The translations under genes were made by a program, and so were the position numbers. From NCBI GenBank assembly GCA_030432565.1, contig JAUIGV010000022.1, positions 22,963-86,962 on the forward strand: a stretch of DNA of 64,000 nt, read 5' to 3'. Shown in pieces: positions 1 through 8,750 of the stretch. How positions within the stretch are numbered: the stretch's first letter is position 1; each line of letters opens with the position of its first letter. Source of the DNA: Verrucomicrobiia bacterium (GTDB lineage: Bacteria; Verrucomicrobiota; Verrucomicrobiia; Verrucomicrobiales; Akkermansiaceae). The notes beneath the pieces were generated by a model. The model was not told the DNA's origin, ran no database searches, and saw only the letters and a program-made list of their open reading frames with translations.

Positions 1-1
1 A

Positions 2-2761
2 CCGAATGGTGATGTTTACACCTTTGAGGCCAGCGGCGATGGCCGGTATTACGTGGGCGGGATTTTCAATCAATGGGATGGCAACCCGGGGTCGGGGTAT
101 TTGGTTCGCCTGGACAGCAATGGGATTTACGACAGTTCTTTTGCTCCCGAAGGTCTGAATACCACGGAAAAAGTGATTCCGCTTCCAGATGGCCAGGTCA
201 TCGCGGCGGGTGCATTTACCGCGAACGGCTTGGGGCGTATCGCTCGTTTTAATGAAGATGGCACGGTGGATTCTACTTATCCGGTTACCAGTAATCGTTA
301 CTTATTCGATATCGCATTTCAACCCGACGGCAAGCTGGTCGCAGTCGGTCAAAACGGCCGGATTATCCGATATCATATTGATGGAAGCCAGGACTTTTCT
401 TTTGCGCCGACGGCCGACAGCCGCAATATCAAAGCGGTGGCGATTGAGGCCAGCGGGAAGATTCTTCTGGGGGGGCTTTTCACGACCATCAACGGGGAGG
501 ATGTCACGGGCTTGGTCCGACTTAATGCTGATGGCTCCACGGATGAGAGTTTCGATGTGAGAGACGGAGCGAACGGATCGATTGAGGACATCGCGATCCA
601 GCCGCTCGGGAGGATTTGGATCGGGGGAAGTCACTCCAGCTATCGAGGGGAGTCCACCGGGCGTTTGACCCTGCTCAATGGAGATCCTTTGGATCTTGCG
701 ATCGTGCAAGGGCCGGGAAATGCCGAAGTTGATCCCGGAACGAACGCGACCTTCAGCGTGGTCGCGGTGGGGACTGATACCTTGAACTATCAATGGTCTC
801 GAAATGGCATCCCGCTGACGGATGGCGGTGATATTTCCGGTGCCACCACCGACACCCTGACCATCGCGAATGCCGAGGATGCGGACGAGGATTCTTACGA
901 GGTCGTCGTGACTCATTCGGTGACGATGGAGAGTCTGACCTCAAGTTCGGCGAGTCTGGTGGTTTTGGGCGCGCCTGAGATATTGGCCCAGCCCGAAGGT
1001 GTCACCACCGAGAACGGACTGGCCGCGACCTTTGAGGTTTTGGCACGGGGCGCGTCTTCCTTGACCTACCAATGGTTCCGCGATGGTGACCCGTTGAGTG
1101 ACGGCGAAACCATTTCCGGGGCCACGACCCCCGAGCTTACCTTGAGTGATCTTGAGGTCGCTGATTCCAGTAATTTATTCGTCCGGATGACCAACGGGCT
1201 GGGCTCGATTGATAGTGAAGTGGTCTCTCTTCTCGTGGAGAAGCTCCCGGCATCCAGGGATCGCTCGGTTGTGTTGCCGACTTTCAACTCCACGGTGCGC
1301 GCCCTGTATCCGAATGAGGACGGCAGCTTTGTGGTGGGCGGAAGTTTCTCGACAGTCACCCATTCAAACGGTTCGGCCGGGCTGAGATATCTGGCGCGAA
1401 TTCTGGCCGATGGCACCCCTGATCCTGACTTCGCTCAGACCAACTCGGGCAGCGTGGTGCAGTCGATTGATCGTGATGCCGTTGGTAGCTATCTCGTGGC
1501 GGGAGGCTTTACCCGTTTGCGTCGCGGCTCTGATTTTCCGACGCGTAACCGGGTTGCCCGGATTCTTGCCGATGGCTCGGTGGATGCCGCGTTCGACCCC
1601 GGAGTTGGGCCGAACAACACCGTCCAGGTGGTGAAGGCTCTTCCGGATGGGAAGGTGCTGATCGGAGGAAACTTTACCAATGTGTCTGGAGAACCGGGAA
1701 CGGCTTACATCGCCCGCTTGAATGTTGATGGCTCGGTTGATGACAGCTTTGTTTCGCAGGCCACCGGATCCGTCGACGATATTGCCCTGGTGGGAAATGA
1801 TTACTGGCTTTCGGGCGGAAGTTCCTACGACGGGAACTTTTATCACGTGCGGATCGACTCCACCGGAGCGGTGCTTGGCAGCTTTGGCTACGACGGCACC
1901 ATGACTGCCAACAAGTTGATCCCGACTGCGGACGGCGGAGTTGTTTTGGGATCCACCACCTATCCCTACCTTCAAAAAGTGGATGGGAGTGGTCAGCGTG
2001 ATACGAACTGGCCCAACCTGTTGAATGGCGGAGGACCAAACAACCGGATCTACGAACTGGCCCGGCTTGGTAATGATCGAAGCGTGGTTGCCGGGACCTT
2101 CTTTACTTATAGCGGAATCTCGGCGCCCAACATCATGGTTGTGGATGCCAATGGAAATCCGGAGCCTGACTTTTTGCCCGGCGCAGGCTTCAACGGCAGT
2201 TATCCCTTGATTGTGAAAACCGATTCGCTGGGGAGGATTTGGTGTGGAGGAAGTTTTACAAGTTATGACGGAGAGACGGTGAGCAGGATGGTTGTGCTTA
2301 ACGGATACGAGCCCTCGGCGATTGATCCGTTTGAAGCATATGTCGATGATCTTCCTGTTGATCAGCAGGATGCAGGCGATGATCCGGATCGCGATGGTCA
2401 AAGCAACCTTGTCGAGTTTGCCTATGGAACCCTCGCCGAGGATGCGACCAGTCGAACCCAAATCAAGGTGTCATCAAACCTTGCTGCCAGTGCCGAAATT
2501 AACTCTCTGAATGCAGGTTCCAACCTGCCAGCCGGCGAGAGTTATTACACCGTCACCTATCGCTTCCCATATGATTCCCAGGGCGTGACGATTACGGCGC
2601 AGGCTACCTTAAATCCGGGGACCTTTAATGATGGTTCGGCCCAGATTATTCCTCTCGGTGATCCGGTGGATGATGGTGACTATTTCCTGCAGAGATATTA
2701 TGTGACTCCGGGGCAAAGTGGAGCCATCCGGGGCTTCACCAGACTGAAACTAGAGCGCTAA
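2..2761 (+). CDS. Secreted delta-60-repeat and Ig-like protein, 5' end missing
   Basis: The frame is open to the first base of the window, so the true start and any signal peptide lie upstream; the first possible internal start is a GTG at 53. Counting from that GTG, residues 1-214 hold delta-60 (DUF5122) beta-propeller repeats of the type LxxDGxxDxSF followed by glycine-rich strands. Two Ig-like domains follow at about 218-305 and 306-396, each with a YQW core and an ISGATT loop. A second block of delta-60 repeats fills about 405-750. The tail (about 751-902) has the calcium-loop-like DPDRDGQSNLVEFAYG motif that often ends large verrucomicrobial exported proteins. The family is extracellular or surface-attached; its ligand is not known. 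A weak hairpin follows the stop. Confidence 0.85.
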   Translation, partial: PNGDVYTFEASGDGRYYVGGIFNQWDGNPGSGYLVRLDSNGIYDSSFAPEGLNTTEKVIPLPDGQVIAAGAFTANGLGRIARFNEDGTVDSTYPVTSNRYLFDIAFQPDGKLVAVGQNGRIIRYHIDGSQDFSFAPTADSRNIKAVAIEASGKILLGGLFTTINGEDVTGLVRLNADGSTDESFDVRDGANGSIEDIAIQPLGRIWIGGSHSSYRGESTGRLTLLNGDPLDLAIVQGPGNAEVDPGTNATFSVVAVGTDTLNYQWSRNGIPLTDGGDISGATTDTLTIANAEDADEDSYEVVVTHSVTMESLTSSSASLVVLGAPEILAQPEGVTTENGLAATFEVLARGASSLTYQWFRDGDPLSDGETISGATTPELTLSDLEVADSSNLFVRMTNGLGSIDSEVVSLLVEKLPASRDRSVVLPTFNSTVRALYPNEDGSFVVGGSFSTVTHSNGSAGLRYLARILADGTPDPDFAQTNSGSVVQSIDRDAVGSYLVAGGFTRLRRGSDFPTRNRVARILADGSVDAAFDPGVGPNNTVQVVKALPDGKVLIGGNFTNVSGEPGTAYIARLNVDGSVDDSFVSQATGSVDDIALVGNDYWLSGGSSYDGNFYHVRIDSTGAVLGSFGYDGTMTANKLIPTADGGVVLGSTTYPYLQKVDGSGQRDTNWPNLLNGGGPNNRIYELARLGNDRSVVAGTFFTYSGISAPNIMVVDANGNPEPDFLPGAGFNGSYPLIVKTDSLGRIWCGGSFTSYDGETVSRMVVLNGYEPSAIDPFEAYVDDLPVDQQDAGDDPDRDGQSNLVEFAYGTLAEDATSRTQIKVSSNLAASAEINSLNAGSNLPAGESYYTVTYRFPYDSQGVTITAQATLNPGTFNDGSAQIIPLGDPVDDGDYFLQRYYVTPGQSGAIRGFTRLKLER

Positions 2762-2765
2762 AAAT

Positions 2766-2793
2766 GCCGCCCCGGAGTCGTTTCCCGGGCGGC
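2766..2793 (+). terminator. GC-rich hairpin after the delta-60 protein, possible terminator
   Basis: GCCGCCC (2766-2772) pairs with GGGCGGC (2787-2793) over a 14-nt loop, five bases after the stop codon. No T-run follows, so intrinsic termination is uncertain. Confidence 0.35.
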
Positions 2794-2838
2794 CATTGAT
2801 GAGAGTGGGCGAACTCTTAAGAGCCAGCCGGAAGTTTC

Positions 2839-4236
2839 CTAGCGGATTCTCTCGAGGAGCCATGGAAGAAGGTCGCTAATGGCGACCCGCTCTTGCTCCA
2901 TCGAGTCGCGGTGACGGATGGTGACGGTGTCTTTCAAGTCTTCCTTGCCTTCCTCGAGACCCACGGTCTCGAAGTCGATGGCGATGCAGAAGGGCGTGCC
3001 GACTTCGTCCTGGCGACGGTAGCGGCGGCCAATCGCGGCGGTCTCGTCGTAGAAAACGTTCATGTAGGGCTGGAGGAGGTTCTTCACTTCCCTGGCCTTT
3101 TCCACAAGCTCGGGCTTGTTCTTCAAAAGCGGAAGAATAGCGGCCTTGATCGGAGCGATCGCGGGTTTGAAGCGCATCACGGTGCGAATATCCTGTTTGC
3201 CGCCTTCCTTGGTAAGGTCTTCTTCGTCGAAGGCCTCACAGATTAAGGCGAGGATGGTGCGGTCGCAACCGGCGGACGGCTCCACAACGTGAGGAATGAA
3301 ACGCTCCTTGGTTTGTTCGTCGAAATATTCAAGTGGCTTGCCGGAGTGTTCCTGATGCTTGCCAAGATCGTAGTCGCCGCGGTAGGCAACGCCCTCAAGC
3401 TCCTGCTGACCAAAGGGGAAGTCGTATTCAATGTCGTATGTCTTTTGCGAGTAGTGTGCGCGCTCGCCATCGGGGATGTCCAGGACGTGAAGTTTCTCCT
3501 TGTCGAGGCCGATCTCGTCGTAAAACGCAAGGCGTTTTTCAAGCCACTCGTCGGTCAGGCGGAGGCCATCCTCGGGGCGGCAGAAATACTCAATCTCCAT
3601 TTGTTCAAACTCGCGCGAGCGGAAGGTGAAGTTTCGCGGGTTGATTTCGTTTCGAAAGGCCTTCCCGATCTGAGCAATGCCGAAAGGCAGCTTTACCCGA
3701 TTGGAGTCCATCACGTTTTTGTATTGGACGAAGATCGACTGGGCGGTTTCGGGGCGAAGATAAGCGACCGCGTTGGGATCGTTCTCGTCGGCCGAGGCTC
3801 CCATCTGGGTTTTGAACATGAGGTTGAACTCCTTGGGTTCGGTGAGTTCGCAGGTTTTGTCCTCGCCTTTGGGCAGGGTTTGCTTTTTCTCGCAGAGCGG
3901 AGCTTCTTCAAGAGTGTCGGCACGGTAGCGTTTTTTGCAGACCTTGCAGTCCACCATCGGGTCGGAGAAGCCTCCGACGTGTCCGGAAGCGGTGAGCACG
4001 GCCTGGTGGTTGAGGACGGAACCATCCATTCCGAGGATATCATCGCGTTCCTGAACATTTTTACGCCACCAGAGATCCTTGAGATTACGTTTCACTTCGG
4101 TCCCGAGCGGGCCGTAGTCCCAGCATCCGTTCAGGCCACCGTAAATCTCGGCGGACTGGAAGATGAATCCTTTGCGTTTACACAGGGAAACAATTTTTTC
4201 CATGCGGGCGGTATCGGTCTGGTCTTTGTTGGCCAT
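2839..4236 (-). CDS. glyQS: Glycine--tRNA ligase, single-chain class II type
   Basis: Cytoplasmic enzyme charging tRNA-Gly. The 465-aa product has the N-terminal CWDYGPLG signature, a CKVCKKRY zinc-like motif in the insertion domain, the RPETAQSIF stretch, class II motif 2 (FRNEINPRNFTFRSREFEQ), motif 3 (PSAGCDRTILAL) and a C-terminal anticodon-binding domain. Its length is normal for the dimeric GlyQS family. I place the start at the ATG at 4236 (MANKDQT); an upstream in-frame codon at 4293 would add 19 basic residues that do not look conserved. No Shine-Dalgarno sequence is evident. It is transcribed alone, facing away from the cluster that starts near 4.4 kb. Confidence 0.96.
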   Translation of the reverse strand: MANKDQTDTARMEKIVSLCKRKGFIFQSAEIYGGLNGCWDYGPLGTEVKRNLKDLWWRKNVQERDDILGMDGSVLNHQAVLTASGHVGGFSDPMVDCKVCKKRYRADTLEEAPLCEKKQTLPKGEDKTCELTEPKEFNLMFKTQMGASADENDPNAVAYLRPETAQSIFVQYKNVMDSNRVKLPFGIAQIGKAFRNEINPRNFTFRSREFEQMEIEYFCRPEDGLRLTDEWLEKRLAFYDEIGLDKEKLHVLDIPDGERAHYSQKTYDIEYDFPFGQQELEGVAYRGDYDLGKHQEHSGKPLEYFDEQTKERFIPHVVEPSAGCDRTILALICEAFDEEDLTKEGGKQDIRTVMRFKPAIAPIKAAILPLLKNKPELVEKAREVKNLLQPYMNVFYDETAAIGRRYRRQDEVGTPFCIAIDFETVGLEEGKEDLKDTVTIRHRDSMEQERVAISDLLPWLLERIR

Positions 4237-4366
4237 GGTCTTGGTTCGAGGAATTTTCTCTCGCGGGCCGCGAGGAAACAGGAGAAATGCCACAGGGGAA
4301 AGGTTTTTTGACAGCGCAATGGCAGGAATTTTCCCCCGAGTTGGCGTGGATTGGCAACTCAGTGGG

Positions 4367-4394
4367 TTGCCTTTTGAAAAGAGTCGGGAATAAT
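4367..4394 (+). promoter_or_regulatory. Candidate sigma-70-like promoter before the 29-aa peptide
   Basis: TTGCCT (4367-4372), a 16-bp spacer and AATAAT (4389-4394) resemble -35 and -10 boxes. A start of transcription near 4400 would give a short leader containing a 5-bp hairpin (GCAGG 4403-4407 with CCTGC 4415-4419) before the ATG at 4429. Pattern match only. Confidence 0.3.
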
Positions 4395-4428
4395 TGGAGC
4401 AGGCAGGAGTCTTACCTGCGAAAACATT

Positions 4429-4518
4429 ATGAAAGGAATCTTAATTGGAACCGGAGTTGTCGGGGCATACGTGGCCCTGCAAATGTGGATCTTGCCCGCG
4501 ATGGGCGTCCAAACCTGA
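4429..4518 (+). CDS. Candidate 29-aa single-pass membrane peptide
   Basis: The reading frame ATG 4429 to TGA 4518 encodes a 29-residue peptide that begins MKGILIGTGVVGAYVALQMW and ends with ILPAMGVQT. A lysine after the start followed by about 20 mostly hydrophobic residues is the form of a small bitopic inner-membrane peptide. It lies in the 410-bp gap between glyQS and the NRDE gene, which otherwise has no gene, and a possible promoter lies 35 bp upstream. I do not recognise a family with certainty. Chance occurrence of such a short frame is possible. Confidence 0.45.
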   Translation: MKGILIGTGVVGAYVALQMWILPAMGVQT

Positions 4519-4646
4519 GCGAGCAAGGGAATGTCCTCAGGTGGAGGATGAGGAAAGGCCAGCCAAACGCTTCCGGTCGGAAGCAAAGATAAGTCCGACA
4601 AGGATCAGGATAAAAAATAATTTCCTTCGGATTCCCGGCGCTGTCG

Positions 4647-5330
4647 ATGTGCACTCTTACCTGGAGCCGCTTACCCTCGACCGGGCTGGAGATCCACTTT
4701 AACCGGGATGAGCTCAAAACTCGTCCTGTGGCAGATCCCCCGGCTCTTTTCAAGTCCGGGGATTCTTCGTTTTTAAGTCCGAGGGATCCCAAGGGTGGAG
4801 GAACGTGGATGTTGGTCAACGATCGCGGCGTCGTGATCTGTCTCTTGAACAAGTGGGAGCTTGATGGGCGGACGATTGAATCTCCGCTGAGCCGGGGTCG
4901 GTTGGTTTGGTCGATGGCGGAGACCAAGTCGCTGGACGAGGTTGCGGACAAGTTGGCCAATTTGGATCGATACCAGGCGTTTACACTTGCGGTGTTTTCC
5001 CCCGGTGGTGATTCGTGCTGGGAGTGGACCGGTGAGGCGTTGACGAGAGGTGGGGTGCCGGAGGTTCTCACCTCGTCGTCATTTCGGTTTGAGGAAGTCA
5101 GAAAAGCGAGGCTTGCCTGTTTCACATCCGGGCTGCGCGGGGAGGATTTCCACGCTTCGCGGCATGATCCACCCTCGCCTTACTCAGTTCGGATGAATCG
5201 TCCTGATGCGCAAACGTGGAGTCGCTCGCGGTTGCGAGTTGGTGATCAAATTTCCTGGTATTATTTGGCGGAACAAGCGGATCTTAAGGGCGATCCTGTT
5301 GAGACGTTCGTCGAACTTCCCTTGCAATGA
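4647..5330 (+). CDS. NRDE-family (TANGO2-like) protein
   Basis: The 227-aa product starts MCTLTW and carries the family's naming motif FNRDEL at residues 18-23, with a conserved GGTWM segment near residue 51. NRDE/TANGO2 proteins have an N-terminal nucleophile hydrolase fold, and the cysteine at position 2 is the expected nucleophile once the methionine is removed. Their substrate is not settled. There is no signal peptide, so it should be cytoplasmic. The stop overlaps the next gene's start as ATGA (5327-5330), which implies translational coupling with the ATP-grasp gene. Confidence 0.88.
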   Translation: MCTLTWSRLPSTGLEIHFNRDELKTRPVADPPALFKSGDSSFLSPRDPKGGGTWMLVNDRGVVICLLNKWELDGRTIESPLSRGRLVWSMAETKSLDEVADKLANLDRYQAFTLAVFSPGGDSCWEWTGEALTRGGVPEVLTSSSFRFEEVRKARLACFTSGLRGEDFHASRHDPPSPYSVRMNRPDAQTWSRSRLRVGDQISWYYLAEQADLKGDPVETFVELPLQ

Positions 5331-6415
5331 CCTTGCGATCCAAACGACTTCTTTGGGGAAGATGGCAGCGATTGCTTCGTTGGGAGTTTTGGCCGGTGTG
5401 GGCGGTCTATCCTCCGGTCTTGGTTTCGTGGCTCTGGCACTCGATTCGATTGCGAGGTTTTACCCTGTGGACGAATTGTAATCCCGCCATGAAGGCCAGT
5501 GGGATGGCGATGGAAGAAAAGGGCGATATTCTGGATTCATTTCAAGAACCGGAGGGTCATATCCGTCTTGCCCGTTATCTCCGTATTCGGGGTGGTGTCG
5601 ATGACGCTCTTGAACAAATCGATTTGTTCTTAGAGAATCACGGATTGGATTTCCCGCTGGTTCTCAAGCCCGACCTTGGTCAGCGGGGGCAGGGAGTCGG
5701 GATCGCGAAGGACCGGGAGGCTGCAAGATTCTGGATTGATCACTGTGATGAAGGATTTTTAGTTCAGGAGTATATCGCCGGGCTCGAGTTTGGAGTGCAC
5801 TGGGCCAAATTTCCCGATGAGGAGAAAGGGAGAATTACTTCTCTTTGCGGCAAGTATCCCCAATCGGTGACTGGTGATGGTGATCGGACTTTGGAGGAGT
5901 TGATCCTCTCTGATGATCGGGCTGTTCTCATGGCCAAATACTACTTCGTAAAATTCAAAAAAAACCTCGATCGCGTGATTGGCAAGGGCGAACGCTTCAC
6001 TCTCGTTGCGATTGGAACCCACTCCCGGGGCGCCATTTTTACGGACGAACGTCACCTGGTGACCGATGAAATGTGCGATGCTTTTGATGAGCTGGGAGAG
6101 CGTTTTCCCGGATTTAATTTTGGTCGTTACGACGTCAGGGTTCCGTCGGTCGAAGACTTACAGGCCGGGCGAAATATCCGGGTTCTTGAGCTGAATGGAG
6201 TGATGGGAGAGCCTGCCCACATTTATCAACCGGGATACCCGTGGCGGAAGGGGATGAGTGATCTGTGCGGACATTTTAAGCTGGCCGCTGAAATTGGTGC
6301 CGCCTGGCACAGGATGGGGGTCGATCCTCCCGAGGCAGGGGACTTGCTTGATCTAATCCGGAAACACTGCGATAAGAACTATCTTGAAGTTGATGAATTC
6401 GAGCGGGAGATTTGA
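5327..6415 (+). CDS. ATP-grasp domain protein, carboxylate-amine ligase-like
   Basis: The 362-aa product has ATP-grasp signatures: VLKPDLGQRGQGVGI (about residues 112-126) for nucleotide binding, FLVQEYIAGLEFGV (about 144-157), and VLELNGVMGE (about 285-294) carrying the metal-binding Glu and Asn. ATP-grasp enzymes join a carboxylate to an amine or thiol through an acyl-phosphate. The first 60 residues are rich in Trp, Pro and Leu and include a stretch at 21-40 that may sit on or in the membrane. The family is often labelled D-Ala-D-Ala ligase by similarity, but the arrangement with two acyltransferase genes points to another role. The start overlaps the NRDE stop. Confidence 0.85.
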   Translation: MTLRSKRLLWGRWQRLLRWEFWPVWAVYPPVLVSWLWHSIRLRGFTLWTNCNPAMKASGMAMEEKGDILDSFQEPEGHIRLARYLRIRGGVDDALEQIDLFLENHGLDFPLVLKPDLGQRGQGVGIAKDREAARFWIDHCDEGFLVQEYIAGLEFGVHWAKFPDEEKGRITSLCGKYPQSVTGDGDRTLEELILSDDRAVLMAKYYFVKFKKNLDRVIGKGERFTLVAIGTHSRGAIFTDERHLVTDEMCDAFDELGERFPGFNFGRYDVRVPSVEDLQAGRNIRVLELNGVMGEPAHIYQPGYPWRKGMSDLCGHFKLAAEIGAAWHRMGVDPPEAGDLLDLIRKHCDKNYLEVDEFEREI

Positions 6416-7196
6416 GCAATTTGCGGATGTGCGGAAGCATCTGCCCTTTCTGGCTCGTCACGAGGGCCTGGCCTGCCTGCTCGAAAAACTTCTTTGCTAT
6501 CCTGAGATCCGTCGGGCTTTTGCTGATTCGGAAGGGGAAGAAAATCCCTTCGCCGGAGTTGCCCGACGACTGGGTCTGGAGATTCGGGTTGAGGATTTGG
6601 CCGGGCGAATTCCCAAAGATGGTCCGGTTGTTGTGGTCTCCAATCATGGCTTTGGTGGATCGGATGCGCTCGCCTTGCAAGCGGTGATGAATGGTCTCAG
6701 GGATGATTTTAAGGTCTTGGCGAATCGTGAGGTGACGCTGCTTCCCGGAGTTGCCGATACCGTGATCCCGGTTTCAATTTTGGATCAGGATGACACGCGG
6801 GAAAACATCGCCAGTCTTAGGGCAATGTTGCGGCACGTGAAGATGGGGCGTGCACTGGGGGTTTTTCCTGCAGGTCGAGTGGCCTTTTGGAAGGGGGATC
6901 GAATGGTTGATCCGCCATGGAGCGAGCATGTCGTAAAGTTGCTCCGGCGAATGAATACCACCATCGTTCCTCTATGGTTTTATGGGAGGCCTCCGGCTGG
7001 GATCAGCTTTCTCTCACGGCTTTCCGGATTTGTTCGCACGGCTTTAATCCCGACCGGATTGGCCAAGATGAGAGGGCGGGAAATTGTCGCCCGTGCCGGG
7101 GAGCCCATCGATAGCCGTGAACTTCGGGAGCAGGGTGACAATGCCGGACCGTGGCTGCGCAAGAAATTGGAGTCGCTCTCAGATTTAGGGAATTAG
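6393..7196 (+). CDS. PlsC/OlsA-like lysophospholipid acyltransferase
   Basis: The 267-aa product has an N-terminal helical part (about 80 residues) followed by a PlsC-type acyltransferase domain. The catalytic block is SNHGFGGSD, with His85 and Asp91 spaced HX5D rather than the textbook HX4D; the NHxxGGxD form is usual in the acyltransferases paired with OlsB-type enzymes. A later FPAGR segment matches the acyl-acceptor binding motif. I take the ATG at 6393; a TTG at 6384 is also in frame. The start overlaps the end of the ATP-grasp gene by 23 bp. With the GNAT gene at 7814 it could complete a two-step OlsB/OlsA-type acylation. Confidence 0.82.
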   Translation: MNSSGRFEQFADVRKHLPFLARHEGLACLLEKLLCYPEIRRAFADSEGEENPFAGVARRLGLEIRVEDLAGRIPKDGPVVVVSNHGFGGSDALALQAVMNGLRDDFKVLANREVTLLPGVADTVIPVSILDQDDTRENIASLRAMLRHVKMGRALGVFPAGRVAFWKGDRMVDPPWSEHVVKLLRRMNTTIVPLWFYGRPPAGISFLSRLSGFVRTALIPTGLAKMRGREIVARAGEPIDSRELREQGDNAGPWLRKKLESLSDLGN

Positions 7197-7234
7197 ATCG
7201 ACCTGGTGTCCCTCTCACCTCAAAATCGAACGAC

Positions 7235-7747
7235 ATGAAAAATTTGATTCATGCAAACATTTATCTTCTGGAGCAAGCCGGACGCCTGCTCATCGAGATG
7301 ACAGATTCCGACTACGCTGCGCCCGATGGGACCCTTTATGGGTCCAGTCTGGGACAGCACCTCAGGCATTGCCTGGATCATTATGCCTCTTTTTTACGAG
7401 GTCTGCCAGAGTCAGCCATCGATTACGATCACCGTGTTCGTGAACAAGAATTGGAATGCTCAACAAGTTGTGCGCGGAAAGAGATTTTGCAGATTCGAAG
7501 CCGACTAGAGGAGATTACGGAGTTCGATGTGACGAGCCGGATCAAGGTGAAAATGGATTGCGGTGGCGCGGATCACTCCTGGCATGAATCGACGCTTGGT
7601 CGGGAGCTTCAGTTTCTGGTGAGTCATACCGTTCATCATTTTGCGATGATCAACGGGATGTGCTCTTATCGCGGAATTAAAATGGAGGAAGGGTTTGGGA
7701 TTGCGCCCTCAACTCTGCGCCATCGCCAACTCGCGACCATCGATTGA
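7235..7747 (+). CDS. DinB-like four-helix metalloprotein
   Basis: The 170-aa product looks like a DinB/YfiT-type four-helix bundle: an early helix with LGQHLRHCLDHY and a late helix with FLVSHTVHHFAMI supply the His residues that bind a divalent metal in this superfamily. Members include thiol-dependent S-transferases and uncharacterised proteins. The ATG at 7235 is preferred over an upstream codon at 7151 because the extra residues overlap the preceding coding sequence and look like frame read-through. It sits between the two acyltransferase genes. Its biochemical role here is unknown. Confidence 0.75.
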   Translation: MKNLIHANIYLLEQAGRLLIEMTDSDYAAPDGTLYGSSLGQHLRHCLDHYASFLRGLPESAIDYDHRVREQELECSTSCARKEILQIRSRLEEITEFDVTSRIKVKMDCGGADHSWHESTLGRELQFLVSHTVHHFAMINGMCSYRGIKMEEGFGIAPSTLRHRQLATID

Positions 7748-7813
7748 TTCAATTTAAGAGCCCGTATCTTTCGATATGACCAATTTCAGCCAATCTGTTA
7801 AAACGGCGACTTC

Positions 7814-8749
7814 ATGAAAGCCATCACGAAGACGAAGAGTTCACTTCAAGAGATTGCAGAAGCGGTTCCTGCTGATCTTCTGTTGAAAGATATCGCTGCG
7901 ATCGGGGAGGCCGGGCCGCTTGCGACCCAGGGACCGTTTGACGTTTATCTTGCTCAGGCGCGAGCCATCCCGAATGTCTTGCTGGAGATTGGGCGTTTGC
8001 GCGAGGTCACCTTTCGTTCGGTCGGAGTGGGGACCGGCAAGTCGCGTGACCTCGATCATCGTGATGACTATTACGGCCACCTCTTTCTTTGGGATCGGGA
8101 AAAAATGCGGGTTGCCGGCGGCTATCGTTTGGCGCGGACCGATCTGATCTTTGCGGAATTTGGTTTTGAGGGCCTTTACTCGGGGACACTTTGCGAATGT
8201 GACCCGTCCTTGATGGACTTTCTCAATCCCGCCCTCGAGCTTGGCCGTTCGTGGGTGCAGCCCGACTACCAACGTTCCATGCATTCCTTGCTCGGACTTT
8301 GGAAGGGAATTGGTCAATTCGTGGCCCGCTATCCTCGTTACCACAGACTCTTCGGAGCTGTCACGATCAGTGATGATTACACCTCGATTTCCCAAAACCA
8401 AATCGTTCGTTTTCTGCGGAGAACCAAAACCGACAGCACCTGGGGGAAGGCGATGCGTGCCATCTTACCATTTCAGGAACGTCCGGAAGAGTTCACCCCG
8501 GGATTTGAAAGTATCGAGGAGGTTTCGGCAAAGGTCGCCACCCAAGAGCCCGACGGGAAAGGGGTGCCCGTGCTTCTGCGTCAGTATTTAAAGCTCAACG
8601 CCACTCTTTTGGACTTCGCCTACGACCCCAAGTTCCAGTATTGCCTTGATGCCATGGTCCTTGTTGATCTGAAACAAGCGCCTCCTTTGCTCCTGAAAAG
8701 ATATATGGGCAGGGATGGCTACGAGAGGTTTAGGCGCGGCATCGAATAG
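7814..8749 (+). CDS. OlsB-like GNAT-family N-acyltransferase (hemolysin-like)
   Basis: The 311-aa product matches the GNAT fold of OlsB-type enzymes, which use acyl-ACP to N-acylate ornithine or another amino acid. Visible features are the strand RMRVAGGYRLARTDLIF, the segment ALELGRSWVQPDYQRS with the conserved ELGRxxV pattern, and LLGLWKGIGQFVARYPRY. The product ends two bases before the convergent gene at 8751. With the PlsC-like gene at 6393 it forms an OlsB/OlsA-type pair for an aminolipid such as ornithine lipid; the amino-acid substrate is inferred only. Confidence 0.82.
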   Translation: MKAITKTKSSLQEIAEAVPADLLLKDIAAIGEAGPLATQGPFDVYLAQARAIPNVLLEIGRLREVTFRSVGVGTGKSRDLDHRDDYYGHLFLWDREKMRVAGGYRLARTDLIFAEFGFEGLYSGTLCECDPSLMDFLNPALELGRSWVQPDYQRSMHSLLGLWKGIGQFVARYPRYHRLFGAVTISDDYTSISQNQIVRFLRRTKTDSTWGKAMRAILPFQERPEEFTPGFESIEEVSAKVATQEPDGKGVPVLLRQYLKLNATLLDFAYDPKFQYCLDAMVLVDLKQAPPLLLKRYMGRDGYERFRRGIE

Positions 8750-8750
8750 C

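Noticed and set aside
1364..2461. 365-aa minus-strand frame opposite the delta-60 protein
   Set aside because: The plus-strand frame has clear repeats and Ig-like domains; the opposite frame is Ile/His/Arg-rich without any motif.
3289..4311. 340-aa plus-strand open frame opposite glyQS
   Set aside because: It is antisense to a well-conserved tRNA synthetase and has the Val/Gly/Phe-rich composition of a reversed coding frame; no domain is visible.
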